A stretch of 64,000 nucleotides of DNA from assembly GCA_025463135.1 (NCBI GenBank), contig JAOAPY010000015.1, positions 186,001-250,000 on the forward strand. Reading direction: 5' to 3'. Shown piece after piece: positions 52,214-61,054 of the stretch (its first letter is position 1; every line of letters starts with the position of its first letter). This DNA comes from Acidobacteriota bacterium. GTDB taxonomy: Bacteria; Acidobacteriota; Blastocatellia; Pyrinomonadales; Pyrinomonadaceae. The position numbers and the translations under genes are program-made. Below the pieces are notes generated by a model. That model was not told the DNA's origin and did no database searches. It was given only the letters and a program-made list of their open reading frames with translations.

Positions 52214-53272
52214 TCATTGCGTTAGAGGCACGACAAAATTCTCACCTCGCAATTCCCCACGCAGGGCTTTAGCCGGAGAAGTTGAGCCGGCGATAAGGGC
52301 GGCGCGCACCACGGCTGCGTTTTCAATCGCTTCACCCTCAGGAATTCGGACTCCGTCCCCGAGGATGGCCCGTCGGACGCGGGACCCTGCTGCAACAATG
52401 ACATCATCCCAGATAATCGAATCTGTAATCTCAGCGCTGGGAGCAATTTTGCAGCGCAAGCCCTTGTAAACACTGACGCCCTCCTCAGCCAGCAACTTCA
52501 GGCTAATTTCGAGATAGCGGGGAATCGTTGATAGCTCGTACCACTTCCCTTTTGCCACATGCGCCGCCACCACTTCACCGTTGGCAATCGCCTGTGGATA
52601 GACGTCTATGGTCGAATGAGAAAAAACACCCCGAGGAATGTAGTCAAAAATGCGCGGCTCGAGAATCTGAATTCCCGTAAACATCAGAGGCGCTGCGTGG
52701 TTTACTTCTGCGTCTTGCGGTTGGTGTAGGTCTGGCTCTTTGGATTGATCCAGATCTCCCGGGTCCTGCTCCTGCCTCCTGCTCCTGCCTCCTCCCTCCG
52801 GCATGCCGCCGAATCCTTTGACTAATCCGCCCGCCACCTCAACCATTGAAAAGCGTTCGCGAGCGACATTGGGTAGCAAGATAAGAGTCGCTAGTGCATT
52901 TGTTTTTATGTGAGTCTCGAGTGCCGCACCGAGATCGATATCCGTAATGATCTTGCCGTTGACGACAACGAACGTTTCGCGATCAAGCAAGTGGCGCGCA
53001 TTATCCAACGCGCCGCTGGTTCCAAGAATCGTCGACTCCTCAACATAGGTAAGCTGTGCACCGAAGCGGCTGCCATCACCGAGTGCGGCTCGCACAGACT
53101 CCGGTCGATGATGAAGATTCACAACAATGTTTCGGTATCCAAAGCCCGCGAGATACTCCGCGACGTAACCCACCAACGGCTTTCCCAGAATTGGCAAAGC
53201 GGGCTTGGTGCGATCTTCAGTTAAAGGCCAAAGCCGGGTTCCGTATCCGGCTGAAAGGATCATCGCGCGCAT
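52214..53272 (-). CDS. MurU-like nucleotidyltransferase with in-frame repeat insertion
   Basis: 352 residues. The N-terminal part (MILSAGYGTRLWPLTEDRTKPALPILGKPLVGY) and the NGKIITDIDL block mark the nucleotidyltransferase family of MurU/RfbA-like enzymes; a left-handed-helix-like C-terminus (about 280-345) follows. Residues about 156-190 (GGGRSRRQEQ to HQPQDAEVN) are charged and low-complexity and replace a short loop. Their DNA contains a 13-bp tandem repeat, CCTGCTCCTGCCT, twice, at 52765-52790. The neighbour amgK supports a UDP-MurNAc-making role. It begins after a mixed intergenic region. Confidence 0.83.
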   Translation of the reverse strand: MRAMILSAGYGTRLWPLTEDRTKPALPILGKPLVGYVAEYLAGFGYRNIVVNLHHRPESVRAALGDGSRFGAQLTYVEESTILGTSGALDNARHLLDRETFVVVNGKIITDIDLGAALETHIKTNALATLILLPNVARERFSMVEVAGGLVKGFGGMPEGGGRSRRQEQDPGDLDQSKEPDLHQPQDAEVNHAAPLMFTGIQILEPRIFDYIPRGVFSHSTIDVYPQAIANGEVVAAHVAKGKWYELSTIPRYLEISLKLLAEEGVSVYKGLRCKIAPSAEITDSIIWDDVIVAAGSRVRRAILGDGVRIPEGEAIENAAVVRAALIAGSTSPAKALRGELRGENFVVPLTQ

Positions 53273-53340
53273 GTTGGGTATTCTATGGGTGATGGTGAGT
53301 TAGACAAAGGCCTGTTACGTCTTCGGCTCAGGAACAGCGC

Positions 53341-53411
53341 AGGGGCGGGGACCTGAGTGTCCGCCTTCCTTGTTTCCTTTGGCACGAGGGCGGACACACA
53401 GGTCCGCCCCT
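53341..53411. repeat. Inverted-repeat element (AGGGGCGGAC family)
   Basis: AGGGGCGGGGACCTGAGTGT at the left and its near-complement ending GTCCGCCCCT at the right form an inverted pair over about 71 bp between the HARE-HTH gene and the murU-like gene. One end of the same family is found inside bchH at 18577. Confidence 0.75.
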
Positions 53412-53439
53412 ACAACGATGTAACGAAATTGAATATTTA

Positions 53440-54060
53440 TCAGGAAGCCTTCGAAGCGTCGCGCATCACCAGATCAAACGTGCCGGGTGCGGCCTTGCGA
53501 AAACGACCGTTGCGATTGAGGGACACGGCAATGCTGATGGTGGGATTTTGGCCGGTGAATTTGAAGCCGCCTTCTTTGAGCCGATTAAAAATCTCGTTGA
53601 CGTGCAAAGGAGCGCCTTCCTCACGCAAGAGCATGGTAACTGCCTGCGGAATCGTGCGATCCAAAAAGCGATCGCTGAGCGCCTCGACATTATTTCTCAC
53701 TGAGGGAATCGCCTGGCGCCGCGGTTCGACTGGTGTTTGCACTCGCGGTCGGGGTGCGGCACTGCGGTACATTGCCGCCTCGAGTTCGGAATCTGAGGGC
53801 AGATCAAAAGGTACATTGCTGGTGGCGAGCACGGACGAGAGCCGCCGGTAGAGAGACGCTTCCGACTGGCTAACTACAATGTCCAGCTCGGCCAGTTCGG
53901 CGCGGACAGAGTCAGCCTCGGCCTCCAACTCACGCAAACGCCCGGAAAGCTGAGCCCGCGCCTTGCGCGACTCTTGCAGCATCGAGGCCATCTTGGCGAC
54001 CAGGTTTTCGTTGGACCACTCCACGGCGAAAAGTTTAGCGGCAATTGACGGTTTAGACAA
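53440..54060 (-). CDS. Coiled-coil protein with C-terminal HARE-HTH-like domain
   Basis: 206 residues. Residues about 20-90 form a coiled coil (LVAKMASMLQESRKARAQLSGRLRELEAEAD). A linker (about 90-130) leads to IPQAVTMLLREEGAPLHVNEIFNRLKEGGFKFTGQNPTISIAVSLNRNGRFRKAAPGTFDLV, resembling the HARE-HTH winged-helix domain. Such domains are found in restriction, chromatin and RNA polymerase delta proteins and bind nucleic acid or protein. The function here is unknown. Confidence 0.7.
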   Translation of the reverse strand: MSKPSIAAKLFAVEWSNENLVAKMASMLQESRKARAQLSGRLRELEAEADSVRAELAELDIVVSQSEASLYRRLSSVLATSNVPFDLPSDSELEAAMYRSAAPRPRVQTPVEPRRQAIPSVRNNVEALSDRFLDRTIPQAVTMLLREEGAPLHVNEIFNRLKEGGFKFTGQNPTISIAVSLNRNGRFRKAAPGTFDLVMRDASKAS

Positions 54061-54084
54061 TAGCTAAGGTAGCACACCCCAAAA

Positions 54085-54133
54085 GTGGCATGGGCGTCCC
54101 GCCCATGAACCACGGGCGAGACGCCCGTGCCAC
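54085..54133. repeat. 49-bp inverted repeat (GTGGCACGGGCGTC family)
   Basis: GTGGCATGGGCGTCCCGCCC and the complement of GTGGCACGGGCGTCTCGCCC are joined by a few bases (GAAC), between the HARE-HTH gene and the polyprenyl synthase. Each half is itself palindromic around GGGCG-TC-CGCCC. A strong hairpin in RNA is likely. Confidence 0.75.
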
Positions 54134-54143
54134 CTGTTAGCGC

Positions 54144-55166
54144 TTAACTCTCGCGCTCGATGACGTAGCTGGGAATCGAACGCAAAGACTCGGAATATTC
54201 AGAATTTGGCAGGATATTCAGGCAATCTCTGGCGGCGGCGGCGTATTCGTCAGCCCTGGCCTTGGCGCGCTTAATCGCCCCGGTTCTTTCAACCGCTTCA
54301 ATGAGATTCGCGCGTGACACAGTGTTATAGGCGCCTTCAGCCACAACCGTCAGGACCAATTCGCGGGCGGCAGAGTCACCACTCTGCATCAGATAGATTA
54401 GAGGCAGGGTCAGTTTACCTTCAAGGAGATCTACCCCGGCCGCCTTGCCCAGCCGCTCACCCGACCCTGTGAAATCGAGCAAGTCATCGATAAGTTGAAA
54501 CGCCGTTCCCAGGTTCATTCCATAGTCCCGCAGCGCCAGGCGTTGCGGTTCGCTGGCTCCGCCGAGCAGGGCTCCGACTTCGCAGCAGGCGCTGAAAAGA
54601 AACGCAGTCTTTCGCTGCAAGACTTCCAGATACTGATCTTCAGTAATGTCGGTGCGACCCAGCAAGGTGAGTTGTAGCAGTTCACCCTCTGTCATCTTGC
54701 GCGTGACGGCCGTCAGGATATCGAGTACCGGCAGCGACCGCTCCGTCAAACTGGTCTCAAACGCCGACATGTAAAGCCAGTCGCCCATGAGGACCGCGGT
54801 CTGGTTGCCGTATTGATTATTGATTGTCGGGCGGTTACGTCTGGTCGCGGCATTATCGATGATGTCGTCATGGACCAGGGTCGCCGTGTGGAGGAATTCC
54901 ATGACGGTGGCCATGCGAATGGAGTTGTAACGCGCCCCGTGGCCACCGACCGCGTAATTTGAGAGGATTGTTAACGCTGGTCGAACCCGTTTGCCGCCCG
55001 ACGCTCGCAGGTAGTTACCGATGTAAGCAATAACCTGAATGTTGGAGCGGGCCTGCCGCTCGAATTCAACTTCAACTTCAGCAAGATCCGCTGAGATCAA
55101 ACTAAAGATTCGTTGCGCCGAAAACTTTACTTCTTCGGCAAGTGCTGTTGGGCTCAATGACTGCAT
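54144..55166 (-). CDS. Trans-polyprenyl diphosphate synthase
   Basis: 340 residues. The first Asp-rich motif is HDDIIDNAATRRNRP and the second is QLIDDLLDFTG; ASGGKRVRPAL is the Arg-binding site. The overall length fits medium/long-chain synthases such as octaprenyl or heptaprenyl synthase, which make the quinone side chain. Chain length is not settled by sequence. It is monocistronic or follows yajQ. Confidence 0.92.
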   Translation of the reverse strand: MQSLSPTALAEEVKFSAQRIFSLISADLAEVEVEFERQARSNIQVIAYIGNYLRASGGKRVRPALTILSNYAVGGHGARYNSIRMATVMEFLHTATLVHDDIIDNAATRRNRPTINNQYGNQTAVLMGDWLYMSAFETSLTERSLPVLDILTAVTRKMTEGELLQLTLLGRTDITEDQYLEVLQRKTAFLFSACCEVGALLGGASEPQRLALRDYGMNLGTAFQLIDDLLDFTGSGERLGKAAGVDLLEGKLTLPLIYLMQSGDSAARELVLTVVAEGAYNTVSRANLIEAVERTGAIKRAKARADEYAAAARDCLNILPNSEYSESLRSIPSYVIERES

Positions 55167-55208
55167 CGTGTAACGCAGAGTTCAATCTGCCGCTGATAAA
55201 AACCAATT

Positions 55209-55706
55209 CTAATTCGAGCGATAGTTTGTAAAGGACATATGAATGCCGAAATCTTTGGCCTTCAGCTTTGCGATAATGTCCTGAAGCGTATCACGATCAC
55301 GGCCCGTCACGCGCACGACGTCGCCCTGGATGGCGGCCTGAACCTTTACCTTGGTGTCTTTGATGAACCTTACTATTTCCTTCGCCTTTTCCTGGGGGAT
55401 TCCCTGTTGAATATGAGCTCGCTGCCGCACTGTTCCGCCGGCCGCCGGCTCTGAGTCGTCGTAACTGAAAGCTTTTAGCGGCACGCCGCGTCGCACCAGC
55501 TTTTGCTGAAGGATGTCGTTCATGTTGCGTAACTTCGTGTCGTCTTCGGCAGAGAGCACCAAGTCCTTATCATCAAGTTCGACGTTAGCTGCGCTACCCT
55601 TGAAATCAAAGCGCTGGTGCACTTCCTTCAGCGTCTGGTTAAGCGCATTCACAATCTCCGCGCGATCAACTTCTGAAACAATATCAAATGAGTTTTGTTG
55701 GGCCAT
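55209..55706 (-). CDS. yajQ: YajQ family cyclic nucleotide-binding protein
   Basis: 165 residues: QNSFDIVSEVDRAEIVNALNQTLKEVHQRFDFKGS at the start and RVTGRDRDTLQDIIAKLKAKDFGIHMSFTNYRS at the end are the family's conserved termini. YajQ-type proteins bind nucleotides (c-di-GMP in some). Normal length. It lies 42 bp before the polyprenyl synthase gene on the same strand. Confidence 0.95.
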   Translation of the reverse strand: MAQQNSFDIVSEVDRAEIVNALNQTLKEVHQRFDFKGSAANVELDDKDLVLSAEDDTKLRNMNDILQQKLVRRGVPLKAFSYDDSEPAAGGTVRQRAHIQQGIPQEKAKEIVRFIKDTKVKVQAAIQGDVVRVTGRDRDTLQDIIAKLKAKDFGIHMSFTNYRSN

Positions 55707-55842
55707 AAGTTTTCGTATTGTCCGTTAACATTCGCGAGAATAACATCAAAGAGCATGCATGTGAAAGTCTTCTCTTAAGCAGGATAGGGGCTCAGTTTGG
55801 GAATTGTCGGAACCCGACGCCTCTGTGACCGGAAGCGCCGTT

Positions 55843-55875
55843 TACAGTACCGGGAGCGGCAGCGACCGGATCTTG
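55843..55875. repeat. Single end of the TACAG...GGGAGCG repeat family in the yajQ-tatD gap
   Basis: TACAGTACCGGGAGCGGCAG then CGACCGGATCTTG. The about 250-bp gap between tatD and yajQ otherwise shows no gene. Confidence 0.5.
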
Positions 55876-55959
55876 ACACTCAACATGGTTCCAAGATCGC
55901 GAAAGAGTCCCCTTCCTAAACTGAACGAAGTGGCATCGCTTCGCTCAACCTTCGCACGG

Positions 55960-56754
55960 TCATAGATCTTTATTTATCTCCAGCTGGAACAGTTCAAGGA
56001 AATTGCTGCTGGTGATCTCACCGATCTGGTCCAGCGTCTTTTGATGAATTCCCGCGAGACAGCGCGCTACTTCTACAACATGGGCCGGCTCGTTGCGTCG
56101 CCCGCGAAAAGGAATTGGCGTCAGGAACGGACAGTCGGTCTCAATCAGTAATCGCTCGAGCGGGACTGCGGCGGCAACCGTTCGTAGATCTTCGGCCTTC
56201 TTGAATGTCAGAACACCAGCAAATGAAATCAGGAAACCGAGTTCCAAGGCTGCTTCAGCCAGTTCCCGCGAGCCGGAAAAGCAATGCATGATTCCCTTTC
56301 CGGGTTGCTGCCATTCGGCACGAAGTATCCCAATCGTGTCGTCCTCGGCTTCGCGTGTATGAATGATTACCGGGAGGCCCGCGTCGCGCGCAAGTCGCAG
56401 TTGGCGGCGAAACACATCTCGCTGCACGTCGCGGGGTGAATTGTCGTAATGGTAGTCGAGACCGATTTCGCCCCAGGCGATAACGCGCGCGCTGTCGGCG
56501 GCTAATTTCCGAATTCGCCTTTCGGCCCCTTCGTCAAAAAGACGAGCGTCGTGGGGATGCGTACCAACTGCGGCGTATATGTCGTGGTGTTTTTCGGCAA
56601 GTTCGATTGCGCGTTCAAGCGCACCGCTGTGTGGGTCACCTGTACCGACATTAAGGATCGCGCGGACGCCGGAATCGCGCGCACGCTGAATTACCTCGTC
56701 ACGATCGACGTCATACTCCGGCCCATCGATGTGCGCATGCGAGTCAATGAACAT
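55960..56754 (-). CDS. TatD family metal-dependent hydrolase (DNase)
   Basis: 264 residues: FIDSHAHIDGPEYDVDRDEV, VGTHPHDA, GEIGLDYHYDN, VIIHTREAEDD, CFSGSRELAE and LLIETDCPFLTPIPFRGRRNEPAHV match the TIM-barrel, metal-dependent TatD/YcfH family. It is followed by repeats and metG upstream, as is common: metG-tatD pairing is frequent in bacteria. Confidence 0.94.
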   Translation of the reverse strand: MFIDSHAHIDGPEYDVDRDEVIQRARDSGVRAILNVGTGDPHSGALERAIELAEKHHDIYAAVGTHPHDARLFDEGAERRIRKLAADSARVIAWGEIGLDYHYDNSPRDVQRDVFRRQLRLARDAGLPVIIHTREAEDDTIGILRAEWQQPGKGIMHCFSGSRELAEAALELGFLISFAGVLTFKKAEDLRTVAAAVPLERLLIETDCPFLTPIPFRGRRNEPAHVVEVARCLAGIHQKTLDQIGEITSSNFLELFQLEINKDL

Positions 56755-56762
56755 CCTATTAA

Positions 56763-56901
56763 TACAGTACCCGGAGCGGTAGCGACAGGATGCTGCTATT
56801 CATGTTTGAGTCTGCCTTTGAACTTGAGTTTGCGATCCGGTCGCATCCACCACCCCAGCCGGGCTGCCCGGCCGGCGTCCCCGGTCGCTCCCGGTTCTGT
56901 A
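56763..56901. repeat. Inverted-repeat element (TACAG...GGGAGCG family), 139 bp
   Basis: Begins TACAGTACCCGGAGCGGTAG and ends GGTCGCTCCCGGTTCTGTA, an inverted pair with the terminal TACAG preserved. It fills most of the metG-tatD gap. The middle includes a GC-rich GGGCTGCCCGGCCGGCGTCC segment. Confidence 0.65.
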
Positions 56902-56953
56902 ACTCGCAACCGGTCTATTGTCTATCTTCAGTGGTCCCGCGGTCATTCCGACG

Positions 56954-59077
56954 CTACTTCAATCTGGCGCCGTTCGGCACATCTTCGGCAAAGGTGGCAA
57001 TCACCGGTTTTCCTTCCTCGCCGTAGGAAGCCGCAACGACCATGCCCTGTGATTCATAGCCACGCAATTTGCGCGGTTTAAGGTTCGCGACGACGACAAC
57101 CTTGCGGCCAACCATTTTCTCGGCATCGTAATATTGCGCGATGCCCGCCAGCACCTGACGCGGCTTCTCTTCTCCGATGTCGATACTCATCAACAACAGT
57201 TTGTCAGCCTTCGGAATGCGCTCGGCGGTCAGAACCTCACCCACTCTCAGATCGACCTTGGCAAAGTCGCCGATCTCAATAAAGTTCGCCACGCCTACGA
57301 TCGCATCAGCCTGGCTTGCATGGATCATCGGTGGTTGAGTTGGTGCGCTCTCTACGAGTGTTGGCGCGCCGGGTATGGCCTCAGCTTCAGTAATATGCAC
57401 ACCGGTTGGTTCAGTTTCAGTCTTAATTGCCGTCATGGTCCTGGCTTTATCGAGGCGCGGGAATACCGGCGTTATTTCTCCAACTTGCGTATTCTCCGGC
57501 AATTCGCCCCAACGCAGTCCACCAGGATCGATAGTGGAGAGCGACCCTGGCAGTCCCAGCTGCGCATAGATGTTTTGGCTCGCGCCAGGCATCACCGGGT
57601 AAAGGAGCACACAAAGCCAGCGCAGGGTTTCGGCCGCGCGGTAGAGCACGGCGTTAAGCGTCTGCCGCTGATTGTCGTCCTTGGCCAGATCCCAGGGCTT
57701 GGCGTCGCTGATCATCTTGTCGACCCGGGCAATGATGGACCACACTACTTCCAGAGCGCGACTGAAGGCGAAGTTGTCGCAGTGAATCTGAAACTCGTCG
57801 CGTGCGTGTTCAATAAACCCGGCGATAGTTGTTTCATCGGTGTCGACGCCGGTGCGTTTTGCGAGCAGCAATTTGTCTTCCGAAATCTTTCCGGAAGGAA
57901 CGCGGCCTTCACAGTAGCGCGCAATCATCGTCAGGGTGCGGCTGGAAAGGTTTCCCAGACCGCTCGCAAGATCGCTGTTGGCACGATCGATCAAGGCTTC
58001 GTAACCGAAGCGGCCGTCCTGGCCAAAGACCATTTCACGCAGACAAAAATAGCGAATGGCATCAACGGAGAAATGCTTGGCAAGAGCATCCAATTCAACT
58101 GTGTTGCCCAGGGTCTTGGACATCTTGCGTCCGTTTGGATCGAGCCACATGCCGTGCGCGACTATGCCGCGTGGCTGCTCCACACCGGCTGCCATCAGAA
58201 ATGCCGGCCAATACACGGCATGGAATCGCAGGATGTCTTTTCCCACCAGGTGCAGGGCCGGCCAAAATTTCTCAAACCCGGCGGCCTTCTGTCGCTCTTC
58301 GTTTCCAAAGCCGATGGCAGTGATGTAATTGGTCAATGCGTCGAACCAAACATACATCGTGTGCGCCGGATCATCCGGTACCGGAATACCCCAACTCACC
58401 GAAGTACTCAGCCGGCTGACTGACAGGTCCTGCAGTCCCCCACGAACAAAACTCGCAACTTCGTTTCTTCTCGATTCCGGCCGCACAAAATCGGCCCGCG
58501 AATCGTAAAGTTCCAACAGTGCTTCGTCGTAGTCAGAAAGCCGAAAAAAATAACTCTCTTCAGAAATACTGTCCAATGGAGTCTCGTGGATCAAACACCG
58601 CGGCGGCTCGTCAGCGTTTTCAGACTTCACATATTCGTCTTCGGTCTTGTAAGCCGCGCAGGCTGCGCAGAACCACCCCTCGTAATGACCTTTGAACAGT
58701 GCATCGTTGCCTTTCGGGGTTTTAGCCGCGGCCACCCGCCGCCAGAGCTCGTTTACTCCCTGATAGTGGAACGGCGCCGTGGTGCGCATGAAGATGTCGT
58801 AACCGCCATGTTCCGAATCCAGCCCGAATTGCGCGGTCATCTGCTTGTAATAACTTACAACATAGTCCGCCTGTTCCTGCGGCGTACGACCGGCTCGCTT
58901 CGCCGCTCGTTCGATGTTAATACCATGTTCATCCGTGCCGGTCAGGAAGAACGTTTCAATGCCCTGCTGTCTTTTGCGGCGCGCCGTAGTATCGGCCACG
59001 ATCATCGTATAAAGATGACCAAGGTGCGGCAGGCTATTCGCGTAGTAGATGGGCGTAGTGACGTAAAAAGTTTCCAT
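56954..59077 (-). CDS. metG: Methionyl-tRNA synthetase with C-terminal tRNA-binding domain
   Basis: 707 residues. TTPIYYANSLPHLGHLYTMI holds the HIGH-type motif (HLGH, about 18-21), LTGTDEHG, and GRKMSKTLGN; a Cys-containing zinc knuckle region follows WFCAACAAYKT. A low-complexity linker with Thr/Glu/Pro joins to an EMAP/tRNA-binding fold (VDLRVGEVLTAERIPKADKLLLM). Full length; charges tRNA-Met. Confidence 0.96.
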   Translation of the reverse strand: METFYVTTPIYYANSLPHLGHLYTMIVADTTARRKRQQGIETFFLTGTDEHGINIERAAKRAGRTPQEQADYVVSYYKQMTAQFGLDSEHGGYDIFMRTTAPFHYQGVNELWRRVAAAKTPKGNDALFKGHYEGWFCAACAAYKTEDEYVKSENADEPPRCLIHETPLDSISEESYFFRLSDYDEALLELYDSRADFVRPESRRNEVASFVRGGLQDLSVSRLSTSVSWGIPVPDDPAHTMYVWFDALTNYITAIGFGNEERQKAAGFEKFWPALHLVGKDILRFHAVYWPAFLMAAGVEQPRGIVAHGMWLDPNGRKMSKTLGNTVELDALAKHFSVDAIRYFCLREMVFGQDGRFGYEALIDRANSDLASGLGNLSSRTLTMIARYCEGRVPSGKISEDKLLLAKRTGVDTDETTIAGFIEHARDEFQIHCDNFAFSRALEVVWSIIARVDKMISDAKPWDLAKDDNQRQTLNAVLYRAAETLRWLCVLLYPVMPGASQNIYAQLGLPGSLSTIDPGGLRWGELPENTQVGEITPVFPRLDKARTMTAIKTETEPTGVHITEAEAIPGAPTLVESAPTQPPMIHASQADAIVGVANFIEIGDFAKVDLRVGEVLTAERIPKADKLLLMSIDIGEEKPRQVLAGIAQYYDAEKMVGRKVVVVANLKPRKLRGYESQGMVVAASYGEEGKPVIATFAEDVPNGARLK

Positions 59078-59187
59078 AGTTACCGTGAACCGTAAACCGT
59101 GACAAGTACCGTTAAGGCGTGGAGGCTGGGGTTGTCTCCTCGAGAGATCGCGCCTTACTCATCACGGTTTCCGGTACGCCTTTCGGT

Positions 59188-59820
59188 TTATTGTCTTCCT
59201 GTGATCAATGACATCGCTTCGGCGCGAGTCCTTGGGTCTTTGCGGAAGCCACCCATCACGGCCGAAGTAATAGTCTTCGCGCCGGCTTTTCTGACCCCTC
59301 GCAAAGTCATGCAGGTGTGTTCCGCTTCGATCACCACCATTACGCCCAGCGGTTTCAATCCTTCATAGAGCGTCGTCGCAATGTCCGAAGTCAGACGTTC
59401 CTGAAGCTGCAGGCGTCGTGAAAATGTTTCAGCCAGCCGCGCCAGCTTTGAGAGTCCCACAATCCGGCCGTCTTTCGGAATGTAAGCGATATGACACTTC
59501 CCTACAAACGGCGCCAGGTGATGTTCGCAAATTGAGGCAATACTTATGTCCCGAACAATTACCATTTCATCGTGCTTGTCTCCCGGTAAGGGCCGAACGT
59601 GCTGCTTGGGATCCTCGCGCATGCCTGCTGTGAGTTCCGCAAACATCTCCGCCGTGCGCCGGGGAGTGTCCTTCAAACCCACGCGCTCAGGGTCTTCACC
59701 GATCCCTTCAAGAATCAAACGGACGCCGCTGGCAATCTTAGCCAGGTCGACATCTCCACTCATCGCGCCGTTGGCTTTGCGCGAAGGGCCGGCGGATGAA
59801 ATTCTTTTCTTCGTTGTCAT
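59188..59820 (-). CDS. folE: GTP cyclohydrolase I
   Basis: The ATG at 59820 starts the recognisable N-terminus (MTTKKRISS), so about 210 residues; a longer frame to 59931 overlaps larC. Zinc and catalytic residues are in SICEHHLAPFVGKCHIAYIP and EAEHTCMTLRGVRKAG; QLQERLTSDIA is the family helix. It makes dihydroneopterin triphosphate for folate or tetrahydrobiopterin. It follows larC by 7 bp. Confidence 0.94.
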   Translation of the reverse strand: MTTKKRISSAGPSRKANGAMSGDVDLAKIASGVRLILEGIGEDPERVGLKDTPRRTAEMFAELTAGMREDPKQHVRPLPGDKHDEMVIVRDISIASICEHHLAPFVGKCHIAYIPKDGRIVGLSKLARLAETFSRRLQLQERLTSDIATTLYEGLKPLGVMVVIEAEHTCMTLRGVRKAGAKTITSAVMGGFRKDPRTRAEAMSLITGRQ

Positions 59821-59827
59821 ATTTGAA

Positions 59828-61024
59828 CTACTCTCGAGAACTCTGCAAACGGGCCAACGACAGTCTGGCTTCATCTTCAACCTGGCGCAGCGGCACGTTC
59901 GCCTGCAGCGCTGCCTGATGACATTGCTCATACTCGGGCATTTGATTAACTATCTCGCCGTGCATGCGCGCTACTTTAACATCAATTGGACCATAACGTG
60001 TTTCGACTGAAACGACTTCACGTTCAAGCGCTTCGCGTTGCACCTCATAACTCCGCAGGCCCAGCGTAGTCGTCTCCCTAAACAGCATTTCTGAGAGCTT
60101 AGAGCGCTCACCGTCGCGACACAGAATTGAGATCAAGACACCCGGTCGATTTTTTTTCATCTGTACCGGCGTGAAGAAGCAATCCAGTGCTCCCGTCGCC
60201 AACGCTACGTCCATCACATGGCCGAGTATCTGAGGCGATAGATCATCAATATTTGTTTCAATCATCCACAACCGCTCGGTACTTACGCTAACTGAATCAG
60301 GAGCGCTGACTTCGCCGACAAATACGCGCAGCACGTTGGGAAACTTCTCGTATTCGCGCGTGCCCGCGCCATAGCCGGTGCGCTGAATCGTCATGTGCGG
60401 CAGGGCCCCGAATTCTTCGCAAACGGTGGCGATGATCGCAGCCCCCGTCGGCGTGACCAGTTCACCTTTAATATCGGTAGCATACACTGGGATCCCTTTG
60501 AGCAATTCCACAACCGCGGGCGGGGGCACTGGAAAGCGACCGTGAGCCATTGCTACCGTGCCGCTGCCAACCTGCAAAGGCGAACAGACAAAGCGTTCGA
60601 TACCGAGCAGTTCGAAACAGATCGCGGCGCCGACCACGTCAACGATGGCATCCAGCGCGCCGACCTCATGAAAGTGAACCTGATCGACAGGTTCGTTGTG
60701 TACGAGGGCCTCAGCCTCCGCCAGTCGCGAAAAGATTTTTGCAGTTCGATCCTTCACATCGTCACTCAGTCGCGACGCGTAAACGATCTGCAAAATATCG
60801 CCGAGGTGCCGATGCGCGCGTTGTTCGACTGTTTGGACGCGGGCGTGCGTGGCGCTGATGCCCGAACGATTGACGGGCACAAACTCGATCGTAAAACCCT
60901 GTACACTGAGCGATGCCAATTGGTGTTTCAGCGCGCCCTGATCAACCCCGGCGGCTACCATCGCGCCAAGTATCATGTCGCCGCTGGCGCCCGCGAAACA
61001 GTCGAAATAAAGAGTCTTCATCAT
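59828..61024 (-). CDS. larC: Nickel pincer cofactor biosynthesis protein LarC
   Basis: 398 residues in one uninterrupted frame (many larC genes need a programmed frameshift). YFDCFAGASGDMILGAMVAAG, VDQVHFHEVGALDAIVDVVGA, GTVAMAHGRFPVPPPAVVELL, ELVTPTGAAIIAT and ETNIDDLSPQILGHVMD match LarC. It inserts nickel into the pincer cofactor of lactate racemase-type enzymes. larA, larB and larE are not in this window. Confidence 0.92.
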   Translation of the reverse strand: MMKTLYFDCFAGASGDMILGAMVAAGVDQGALKHQLASLSVQGFTIEFVPVNRSGISATHARVQTVEQRAHRHLGDILQIVYASRLSDDVKDRTAKIFSRLAEAEALVHNEPVDQVHFHEVGALDAIVDVVGAAICFELLGIERFVCSPLQVGSGTVAMAHGRFPVPPPAVVELLKGIPVYATDIKGELVTPTGAAIIATVCEEFGALPHMTIQRTGYGAGTREYEKFPNVLRVFVGEVSAPDSVSVSTERLWMIETNIDDLSPQILGHVMDVALATGALDCFFTPVQMKKNRPGVLISILCRDGERSKLSEMLFRETTTLGLRSYEVQREALEREVVSVETRYGPIDVKVARMHGEIVNQMPEYEQCHQAALQANVPLRQVEDEARLSLARLQSSRE

Positions 61025-61054
61025 CTAAGTCCAAAACATCCAAACGCAATCGGC

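Noticed and set aside
7455-56901. Repeated palindromes considered as a CRISPR array
   Set aside because: Copies are single, far apart, paired and inverted, without regular spacers or cas genes.
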